From Trissonchulus latispiculum (lineage: Eukaryota > Nematoda > Enoplea > Enoplida > Ironidae), in the NCBI GenBank assembly GCA_030248195.1, contig JASAND010023924.1, positions 1 through 64,000 of the forward strand: a DNA stretch of 64,000 nucleotides, given 5' to 3'. The notes under the pieces were generated by a model. That model did no database searches and was not told the DNA's origin. It saw only the letters and a program-made list of their open reading frames with translations. The position numbers were made by a program, and so were the translations under genes. Shown piece by piece: positions 1 through 6,939 of this stretch; positions within the stretch are counted from its first letter, which is position 1, and each line of letters begins with the position of its first letter.

Positions 1-1
1 T

Positions 2-367
2 GGAAGAGGTTAGCAGAGATTCAAAGTTAGTAGAGCTGTTCACACGCGGATGTCACCATTGGTCGTGTAGATTGTTATCCATATCACTCAAAACATCTTC
101 GGTGACAAGAGAAGGACCAACAGAATAAATTCTCAGTATTTAGTCTTGTTTAAAAATCCTGCTGATAAGTTAACGCCTATGAAGCTTGCGAAACAAATGT
201 TGCCTGGACAAATTGATGGATTTATGAAAGCATTCAATCACGCTACTGAGCAACCGCATGGCTATTTGCTTATTGATTTGGATCAGAAAACTCCTGAAGA
301 TTTCAGGCTGCGATCAACAATATTTCCGAATCAACCAAACGGTGTGTACAAGTTAAAGAATTCATAA
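2..367 (+). pseudogene. Polinton packaging ATPase (FtsK/HerA type), C-terminal part, frameshifted
   Basis: This is the C-terminal end of the genome-packaging ATPase that drives DNA into Polinton-type capsids. The upstream half, before the window, would hold the Walker motifs. Two frames are needed: one up to about position 70 contains the segment ELFTRGCHHWSC, and a second from about 72 to the stop at 365-367 contains RINSQYLVLFKNPADKLTP and KLAKQML. A related fragment on the minus strand at 19785-20261 carries the same motifs (ELFTGCHHWSC, GRINSQYIVITKKPAGKLTP) in one frame, which shows where this copy is shifted. The identification rests on this internal pair plus the neighbouring Polinton genes. 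The gene is cut at the window edge and disrupted by a single-base shift. Confidence 0.8.
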
Positions 368-413
368 AAGCAATTGCTCTTTAGAAAAAAATATTCTCAG
401 ATACTAGCTTAAT

Positions 414-754
414 ATGGCCGAGCGGTTCGAAAGAAATATTGATTATCTCAAGGTACTTTGTAAATGCAATCCTAAGCAACGACGTGCTCTCATAGAACAT
501 GGTAATCAGGAGTTAATAAGAACAATTTGTGATTGTATTGAAAATGTTCTGTCTGGAAATGTTCAGCTCCCTAAAAAAGACCTAGACAAGCTAAAGCGAC
601 ACAAGAAGTTATTAAGGGACCTGCGTAATATGTCAGAAGAACCTTCAGTAGAAAAGAAGGAAAATAGTCCAGAAAGGAGGATTTTTACCCACATTACTTG
701 CTCCACTTTTGGGTGTAGTTGGTGGACTTGTGACAGATTTGATTCTTAAGCGAT
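414..754 (+). pseudogene. Small Polinton-associated protein with hydrophobic glycine-rich tail, frameshifted
   Basis: The start at 414 opens a charged, helical N-terminal domain of about 90 residues (NIDYLKVLCKCNPKQRRAL near residue 9), rich in Lys, Arg and Leu. This type of small protein recurs in animal Polintons; its function is unknown to me. The current frame stops at 747-749 with an unlikely Trp/Cys-rich tail. From about 677 to 754 another frame reads a hydrophobic, glycine-rich stretch (GVVGGLV) followed by a basic end, which fits the family better, so a one-base indel near 675 is inferred. The next gene starts at 753, overlapping the shifted stop. Confidence 0.65.
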
Positions 755-1376
755 GATGGAATATTCTATTCTTGTCAGACCAGATTATTTCGAGCAACAC
801 AAAAAGGAAGCGGAGGACGATCTGCACAAAACAATGTTGAAGCGCACGTTTCCCGATGACGTCAAGTTAGCTCTATATAAGCAGAAAAACTACCGCCGCA
901 TGCTATTGAAAGAAAAGGGGCAGGAGTTACGTGTGAGGTCCTCCAAAACTGTTAATAATCTTCCCACTGTCGAAGATCCTTTAATGGAATCACTTCCAAA
1001 GCGTTTGCAACCGACTGCAAAATTGCTTATTGATCATATTCAGGATATTAATGATTTTAAAGTTAACGAGAAAGGAGAAATTTCTTATAAGGGAGTTTTG
1101 GTACCCGGATCAAGAATTGTTGATTTGATTAATGACTTCGTAAGAAACAGACCAACTAAAAGTCCTGCTGTTGGATGGCAAGTATTGGTAAACGCACTGC
1201 GCGACAGTAACGTTCCTCGAGAATATGTGGGTAATCCAGTAAGATGGCAATTCATAAAAGAACCAGCAACAACTCCACGACGACCGGCTGCAGAACGTAT
1301 CGAAGCACTCCGCAGAACAAGATTACAATCTGGAACGGGTTTGGTTCTGAGAAGGCTAAAATGGAAGACATTTTGA
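753..1376 (+). CDS. Polinton-associated protein of unknown function (207 aa)
   Basis: This open frame of 207 codons is one of the few undamaged genes of the element. It has a Lys/Arg-rich helical N-terminal half and a compact C-terminal part with KLLIDHIQDINDF and GVLVPGSRIVDLINDFVRN, then an aromatic VGWQVLVNAL and GNPVRWQF. I recognise this as the type of protein encoded beside the integrase in many animal Polintons, but no activity is known to me. No signal peptide or membrane segment is visible. The start overlaps the shifted stop of the previous gene, and the end overlaps the start of the integrase (1361). The last ~15 residues may be a shifted tail, since their composition changes there. 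Confidence 0.7.
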   Translation: MMEYSILVRPDYFEQHKKEAEDDLHKTMLKRTFPDDVKLALYKQKNYRRMLLKEKGQELRVRSSKTVNNLPTVEDPLMESLPKRLQPTAKLLIDHIQDINDFKVNEKGEISYKGVLVPGSRIVDLINDFVRNRPTKSPAVGWQVLVNALRDSNVPREYVGNPVRWQFIKEPATTPRRPAAERIEALRRTRLQSGTGLVLRRLKWKTF

Positions 1377-2440
1377 CTCGTTTGTACTATAACCCTTCCA
1401 GCCCAGTGGCATATTCTGGCCCGCAGAAGCTGTACAAGTACGTCAAGAATAAACACCCTGGTTTTACTTTGTCTAGTGTTAGGAAATGGTTGCGAAAGCA
1501 ATACGCATACACTTTGCATAAACCAATTCGTCGCAACTATAAGAGACGACAATATTTTGTTGATGGCATTGATAAATTATGGCAGATAGATTTGACGGAC
1601 ATGTCCAGAATAGCTGATCAGAATAGTGGGTATAAGTTTATACTGACTTGCATTGATGTGTTCTCCAAATACGCTTGGTCTGTTCCTGTGAAATCCAAAA
1701 GTAGCAGTGACGTTACTACTGCCTTTAAAGAAGTGCTAAAATCAAACAGAGTACCAGAAAAGTTGCAGTCGGATAAAGGAAAAGAATTCTTAAACAATCG
1801 ATTCCAGCAACTTCTTAAAGATAACAATATCCACTTTTATACGTGTGACAATCCTGATATCAAATGTAGTATTGTGGAAAGATTTAAACGGACAATTAAA
1901 AGTAAGTTATGGAAACATTTCACTAAAACCAGAAGCTATTCATACTTGAACGTTCTTCAGCAATTTATGAAATGCTTATAATGCCACAACTCATTCCAGT
2001 ATTGGCATGACTCCAACAGAAGCATCAGACCCGGCAAATAGCCATGATGTATACCATAAGCTTTACAGCCAGAAGCCTCTTCCAAAACATGGATTGGAAA
2101 TCAGTGATGTGGTGAGAATCAGTAAGGCTAAGGGAATATTCGATAAAGGATATTTACCAAATTGGTCGGAAGAACTCTTTAAAATCAGTAAAATTTCTGC
2201 CAATCATACACCTGCAATGTACAAACTGAAAGATTTTCAGAACGAAGAAGTATAAGGTAAATTCTACGAACCTGAGCTACAAGTCGTCACTGAACCTGAC
2301 ACTTACTGGATTGATAAAATCATAAGAAGCCGTAAATGTAGAGGAAAACGAGAATTTTTTGTTAAGTGGCTTGGCTACCCTGAAAAATTTAATAGCTGGA
2401 TAAGCGAAGATGACGGATCTCTACCTGCAACTACCTAGTA
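1361..2440 (+). pseudogene. Polinton integrase (retroviral-type DDE, rve) with C-terminal chromodomain, disrupted
   Basis: The integrase would insert the element DNA into host chromosomes. ATG 1361 is preferred over the in-frame 1244 because the protein there begins with the family-like MEDILTRLYYNP. The rve core contains DKLWQIDLTDMS (first Asp), KLQSDKGKEFLNNRF (second Asp) and SIVERFKRTIKSKLW (Glu), with 34 residues between the last two. A frameshift near 1972 breaks the frame; the continuation (SSIGMTPTEAS) is read to a stop at 2253-2255. The same frame resumes without a shift into a chromodomain (FFVKWLGYP, then SW) ending at 2440. So there is one indel plus one nonsense codon. The chromodomain suggests targeting to modified histones, as in chromoviral integrases. 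The end overlaps the penton gene start at 2410. Confidence 0.85.
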
Positions 2441-3230
2441 ACACAGACGACTACACAACAGATAAGCTAAATTACTTCAGAGTAAAATTGCCACATCGTA
2501 TTGATCTTGATGGTGAATGGGAGGTTGCTCTCGTTGAATTGATGTATCCTGTTACATGGCGAAATTTTCAATACGATAAGGATTCTATTATTTATGTGGG
2601 ATTTACTGATAGAACGTGGACTCTGAAAACTCTTAAAATGCGACATTATGAAACAATCGATGACTTGTGCGACGCTATTAACTATACACTAACATATGCA
2701 AAAGCTGGATCAGGAGAACCAGCAAATATAAAAGTTAAATTTGATTACTATAATCATAGAATCAACATTGTGTCCCGAGAAAAGAAAAATGCAGCGGTGA
2801 CTGTAAATGCTCTTAAATTAAGTAAGCGTCTTGCATACGTTCTTGGTTTCGAAGACAACAATATTTTTTCTACATATTATATAACTATAAGTGAGTCCTT
2901 AACTGATCAGGAAAGCAAAGAGAAAACCGTGGTTGGTACGAAAGAACCTGATATAATTAGGCTGGATTCTATTCAAAGTTCATCTGTTGTGATCTAGTTG
3001 CACCACAAATGGTTGGAAATTCAATCGCTCCCTTACTGCGAGTTGTAAATACAACTGGAAGCTATGGTGATTTCATTGATCGAGAGTATCATAATTCACA
3101 CTATGTACCTGTGTTGAAAAAGGAGTTTGATTCTGTGGAAATTAATATAAACGACGATTCTGGAAATCCTATACAATTCAACTACGGTAAAATTTATGCA
3201 AAGCTTCATTTCAGAAGGATTAGAGCATGA
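2410..3230 (+). pseudogene. Penton-like minor capsid protein of Polinton, frameshifted
   Basis: ATG 2410 lies inside the end of the chromodomain frame, a typical compact overlap. The protein opens with MTDLYLQLPSNTDDYTTDKL and has the strand-rich pattern expected of a single jelly-roll minor capsid protein: GEWEVALVELMYPVTWRN, then a central Tyr-rich part. The first frame stops at 2995-2997. From about 2985 another frame continues through NSIAPLLRVV to a C-terminus rich in aromatic and basic residues (GKIYAKLHFRRIRA) ending at 3230. I infer a one-base shift near 2990. The position between integrase and major capsid genes supports the call. The stop overlaps the next ATG (ATGA at 3227-3230). 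Confidence 0.75.
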
Positions 3231-3589
3231 GGAGCAACTACTATCCGAAATCAATTAAAACTTGGGAAAGTGCACTACTTCAAACAGGAGGTGCTCTTCC
3301 AACATATTCTGGAATTCCTTATCAAAGAGGTGAAGGGATTGGTAGCTTTTTCAGAGGTCTGTTTCGTGCAATCTGGCCAACAGTAAGAAAAGTTGGTGTT
3401 CAAGTTGGGAAAGAAGCTCTTAGAACTGGAAGTGAAGTAGCTACTGATTATCTTACTAGAGGAGAAGATATAAGAACTTCTTTAAAGAAGCGTGGTAAAC
3501 AAGCAGTTGGAAGAACTTTAAGCAAGCTTGGTGACGAACTGCAACAGGAAGAAAAGGCATCGGACAAAGACCAGCAAGAAAAGACATAA
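3227..3589 (+). CDS. Small basic virion-type protein of Polinton
   Basis: This 120-aa frame starts in an ATGA overlap with the penton gene. The N-terminal third is Tyr/Gly/Pro-rich (ALPTYSGIPYQRGEGIGSFF). A potentially amphipathic helix follows (FRGLFRAIWPTVRKVG), then a charged helical stretch. Small proteins with this design sit between the penton and major capsid genes of animal Polintons and adintoviruses, where they have been compared to adenovirus minor core proteins; the role here is inferred from position and composition. Past about 3560 the alternative frames read a strongly basic tail up to about 3630, so the present acidic C-terminus is probably the product of an indel. No Cys, no signal peptide. 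Confidence 0.6.
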   Translation: MRSNYYPKSIKTWESALLQTGGALPTYSGIPYQRGEGIGSFFRGLFRAIWPTVRKVGVQVGKEALRTGSEVATDYLTRGEDIRTSLKKRGKQAVGRTLSKLGDELQQEEKASDKDQQEKT

Positions 3590-3637
3590 GAAGGTTAAAA
3601 AAACGACGAAAAATTACCAATTCTGACGTGTTTAACC

Positions 3638-4978
3638 ATGGCTAAGCAAGTTGATGCTAACTCGTTTCCTGGTTTCAAGAGCGAGCTGGACCTGTTCTCT
3701 CTTCCACCAGCACAAGTTGCAGTGGAAAAGGGTTATTGGGCTGAATATTATCCGCAAAATCCTATCACAGATAGTGGACCGTATCGAATTCATGTTCCCA
3801 AAGATTCCTTCATGCTGGGTTTAAACAAAAATTACTTATATGTGAAAATTAAGATCGTTGAAGAAGACGGAAGCGAGCTATCACACCCTAAGAAAGCAGA
3901 CGGAACTGTGGATGATGACAAAGTTGAAGTAGCCCCTATCAATTTCTTTGGGTCTACGTTTTTCGAAAGAGTGATTGTTAAGCTAAGTGATAAGGAGATT
4001 GAAAATAGTGGACCGTTGTATGCTTATAAGTCATATCTTGAAGCGCTACTGAACTATGGTTGGGATGCGAAAGCTAGCCATCAGCAATTGGCAATGTTTT
4101 ATCAAGATGTAGCGGGTTCCTTTGACAAGTTGGCGAGTAAATCAATGGTATGGAGAGGAAAACGTTTTCTTTCAAATAAAGGTGTTGAACTGTTGGCTCC
4201 TCTTCACTGCGACTTATTTAAACAAGATCGGTACATGCTGAGTGATACTGAAATGGCGATTGAATTGCATCGAAATGCTGACAAATTCGCATTGATGAGC
4301 AACGGCACCAAATACAAAGTGAAAGTTGACGACCTCAAGTAGTACGTCTGGAAAGTGAAGCCACAGGAATCCTTAAGCTTAGCAATTGAAAATGTTCTCC
4401 ACAGCAATGTTACCGCGAAATATCTAGTTAGGCGAATTAAAATGGTTACTCGCCACCTTGCACCTCAATCTCAAACTGTGGTCGAAAATTCCATCTTTTC
4501 CGGACAACTGTCAAGACGTGTTGTGATGGTAATGGTGGATTCAGAGGCATCTAATGGAGCGTACAAAAAGAATCCGTTCAAGTTTGAAACATGCAAAGTG
4601 ACAGAATTGTCACTGAAATGTGGTGACGATTACATACCAAGACATCCAATGAAGATGTCATGGGATGATTTTAACTATTCCATTCCATACATGTATCTGT
4701 ATGATGGATGTAACATGGCAAACAGCGACAAAGGACTGGATATTTCCTACAAAGAGTACGGCAATGGATTCACAGTTTTTATATTTGATTTAACTGCTGA
4801 CAATGTAGATGGAAGTGCTATGGAATTGATTAGAGAAGGAGATTTATCTCTCTATATGCAGTTAAAAGAACCGCTTAGTCAGCATTTGCAGGGCGTGGAA
4901 ATTATAATTTACGGTGTATTTGATAACCTGATTTCAATCGATCACAACCGAACCCCGTTTTTTGATTATTCTGTGTGA
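3638..4978 (+). pseudogene. Polinton major capsid protein (double jelly-roll type) with one in-frame stop
   Basis: The frame from ATG 3638 to the stop at 4976-4978 spans 447 codons and is interrupted only by TAG at 4340-4342; no frameshift is needed. The N-terminal part has FPGFKSELDLFSLPPAQVAV and NYLYVKIKIVEEDG. The part after the stop has VTRHLAPQSQTVVENSIFSG and ends FFDYSV. This resembles the capsid-type protein known in animals as the F54H12.2-like family, encoded next to F54H12.3-like integrases. The strand-rich pattern and position after the penton gene support a capsid role. Whether the single TAG is a fixed mutation or a sequencing error cannot be told from one copy. Confidence 0.8.
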
Positions 4979-5020
4979 CTATTCATATAAACAATTAATA
5001 ATGCTCATTTAATAACAAAA

Positions 5021-5413
5021 ATGAATACGATTTTCTTGTTTGGATTAATATGCCTTGCCCTGGCTGCAAATGACATAACTTATGTTGTCGATGAGTTTAA
5101 GCTGGTTGTATCCAATGATTTTGGTACTTTCACGGCCATGAAAGTGGAGCTTGGAAATAGAAGCATTGTTATAAAGGATGCCGATCACATTTATAAAAGA
5201 CTGGCAGACTGCAGCTTACACCTTTGTGAGATAAGCAATCATACTATGGAGAAACCTGGGTGTGCATATTTGGAATGGGATCAGTGCTGGGAATACTGCT
5301 ACGATAAAAATAGAAAGATGGCGTATTTGCAAGATAAAATGAATGACCTTAAGATTATCAAAAATATTCATATGAATCTATTGCGAGGAGCACTAGAAGG
5401 ATATTATGAATAG
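5021..5413 (+). CDS. Putative secreted cysteine-containing protein carried by the Polinton
   Basis: The 130-aa frame begins with a clear signal peptide (MNTIFLFGLICLALAA), unlike all other genes of the element. The mature part has five Cys in a short stretch (ADCSLHLCEI, PGCAYLEWDQCWEYCYDK) and one possible N-glycosylation site (NHT). It is intact, and its end overlaps the protease start by eight bases (ATGAATAG at 5406-5413), so it belongs to the element rather than being a random host insertion. I do not recognise the family. Polinton virions have no known need for a secreted factor, so a host-interaction or cargo role is possible, but that is inference. Confidence 0.65.
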   Translation: MNTIFLFGLICLALAANDITYVVDEFKLVVSNDFGTFTAMKVELGNRSIVIKDADHIYKRLADCSLHLCEISNHTMEKPGCAYLEWDQCWEYCYDKNRKMAYLQDKMNDLKIIKNIHMNLLRGALEGYYE

Positions 5414-5876
5414 CTTGGAGATAGAGGAAACTGTCACGAAAAATTCCTGTGTAAGTAAAACATTTTTAGGTGTTTACTCAAGTGATACACTACCAGATGT
5501 TAGAACACGACCTGCTTGCTTTGTTCTAAACATGGACCCTTCTGAAGAGCCAGGACAACATTGGGTTGCAATGTATTTTGATAAGTATACGGAATATTTC
5601 GATAGCTATGGATTGGACCCAATTGAAGAATGTCTCCCATATAAACCTAATGTTATAAATAATTTATGCCTACAAGACTTTGATACAAATGTGTGTGGTG
5701 AATATTGTATTTTCTTTTTAATTAAAAGGTCTTGTGGTTGGAGTTTTGAAGAAATCATAAACTATTTAAGAAAAAGACCGGACAATAACGATTCCATTGT
5801 TCGTCATTTTGTTGACGAGCTACGTGTGTCTAGACCATCATCTGTAGCTCAATGTTGTAGATCACGATGCAGATAG
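5406..5876 (+). CDS. Adenain-like cysteine protease (Polinton PRO)
   Basis: This intact 156-aa frame resembles the Ulp1/adenain-type maturation proteases used by adenoviruses and Polintons to process capsid proteins. The catalytic series is in order: His52 in GQHWVAMYF, Asp66 in EYFDSYGLDP, Gln90 in NLCLQDF, and Cys97 in TNVCGEYC. The length is a little short of adenain (about 200 aa), mostly at the C-terminus. The N-terminus overlaps the secreted-protein gene and the C-terminus overlaps the TBP-like gene start by ten bases. All catalytic positions are kept, which contrasts with the decay in the capsid and integrase genes. Confidence 0.85.
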   Translation: MNSLEIEETVTKNSCVSKTFLGVYSSDTLPDVRTRPACFVLNMDPSEEPGQHWVAMYFDKYTEYFDSYGLDPIEECLPYKPNVINNLCLQDFDTNVCGEYCIFFLIKRSCGWSFEEIINYLRKRPDNNDSIVRHFVDELRVSRPSSVAQCCRSRCR

Positions 5877-6361
5877 TTAACGTTGTGCTTCACGGAAGGT
5901 TTGGCTCTCAAATTAATCTGAATATACTACCAAACGCCATTTATGATCCTCGTCGATTCAGCGGTGCTGTCATTGCTCATCCACCATGCACATTCCTGGT
6001 GTTCTCGTCAGGAAGCTTTGTCTGTCTTGGAGCTAAAAATATAGATGAAGGTACTAACTGTGCGCAACAGATGGCTTAACGGTTACTTTTGGAGATACAA
6101 AACATTTCGACAAAAAATATAGTACTGTCCCATAATATGGGTGGTAAGGTCAACTTGTGCTCACTCTACGAATACCTGAGAAAGAATCATGCTACCGTCA
6201 GCTTGGAATCAGAACTTTTTAGCGGAATGACATGGAAGCAACAAGGTGGAACTGTCAGGGTTTTCCATACAGGAAAATTTTTCGTCACAGGAGTCTCAGA
6301 AGAACACAAACTGTTCGATATTGGTCAAGACGTAATAAATGTTTGTAGTATGTTTATGTAA
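5867..6361 (+). pseudogene. TBP-like protein (two TATA-binding-protein repeats) encoded by the Polinton; one in-frame stop
   Basis: One frame of 165 codons runs from ATG 5867 to the stop at 6359-6361 and contains a single TAA at 6077-6079. The first half matches TBP repeat 1: residues 26-36 YDPRRFSGAVI (cellular TBP has YNPKRFAAVIM) and 46-57 FSSGSFVCLGAK (cellular FSSGKMVCTGAK). The second half matches repeat 2: EIQNIS (cellular KIQNIV), ELFSGMTWK (cellular ELFPGLIYR) and HTGKFFVTGVSEEHKLF (cellular VSGKVVLTGAKQREEIYQAF). The total length fits the TBP core, about 180 residues, with a shortened linker where the stop lies. The start overlaps the protease stop, so this is a gene of the element. 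TBP homologues occur in some giant viruses; a role in transcribing element genes is inferred. Confidence 0.8.
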
Positions 6362-6362
6362 T

Positions 6363-6368
6363 AATAAA
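6363..6368 (+). terminator. Polyadenylation signal AATAAA after the last Polinton gene
   Basis: AATAAA directly follows the TBP-like stop codon, and AAATAAAC overlaps it. It is the natural 3' end for the rightward gene string. Confidence 0.5.
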
Positions 6369-6424
6369 TAAACGATAAATGTTTACTGTGTTGGTTTATT
6401 ATAGAGAATAGGTAGGACATGACA

Positions 6425-6461
6425 ACGATAGCAGAGCACCTTCCCGCTGTGCTGTCGTTAA
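6425..6461. other. Imperfect hairpin beyond the Polinton genes
   Basis: AACGATAGCAGAGC and GCTGTGCTGTCGTT are near-complementary (12 of 14) around a short loop. It may mark the element end or a transcription end; no partner repeat is visible at the left because that end is outside the window. Confidence 0.3.
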
Positions 6462-6614
6462 GGCTTGACCGAACTAGCCTTACTCTAAGGATTACATACT
6501 AAATCCTATTTTGAAGGAGTCACTTTTTGAACTAAGAGCAAGTAGGATTCCTTTAGATTTGAACTAGAATTGAATCCTATTTTGTGCCAGAATTGCCATT
6601 ATATATCTACTTGT

Positions 6615-6681
6615 GTGCCATAACGGTACTAGTGCCATAACAGATCTTAGTGCCATAACTGCACCGTTTTAGTGCCATAAC
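6615..6681 (+). repeat. Four copies of GTGCCATAAC, 17-22 bp apart, upstream of CRP1
   Basis: GTGCCATAAC occurs at 6615, 6632, 6650 and 6672. The array lies about 260 bp upstream of the CRP1 start codon. Spacers differ in sequence, so this is a repeated motif, not a simple tandem repeat. It could be a cluster of factor-binding sites; that is inference. Confidence 0.55.
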
Positions 6682-6939
6682 TGGACTGAACCAGTGTATC
6701 AGTCAGTACAGTCAAATGCTGTGAACTTCTGTGCACAGTTCGGTTAGTGATATTTTGGCTGCCGACAAGGTGGTGTGGAGAAATTTTAGAGCTCCGGTAA
6801 AAATCTGTTAAAAATAGAGCGGCCATACGAGAAATTTTGCCTGTCAATTTATCTTTTAGCAACAGCCGCAGAAGGAGCTCAAAAGTAAAGCCTGGTAAAT
6901 TACAGCAAGTCCCAGCCAGACCAATTTACTAGCATAAAA

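Larger units (their letters stand above)
1..6462 (+). mobile_element. Degenerate Maverick/Polinton (adintovirus-like) element, left part cut by window edge
   Basis: Ten consecutive same-strand reading frames match the Polinton gene set: packaging ATPase, integrase with chromodomain, penton-like and major capsid proteins, adenain-like protease and small associated proteins. Genes are packed with start/stop overlaps (integrase/penton near 2410-2440, penton/basic protein at 3227-3230, secreted protein/protease at 5406-5413, protease/TBP-like at 5867-5876), as in a virus genome. Disruptions are seen in the ATPase (near 65-75), small protein (near 675), integrase (near 1972 and stop at 2253), penton (near 2990), basic protein tail (near 3560), major capsid (stop at 4340) and TBP-like gene (stop at 6077). 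The polymerase B gene and left terminal repeat are not in the window. The right end is not certain; the last gene ends at 6361 and an imperfect hairpin lies at 6425-6461. Confidence 0.9.
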
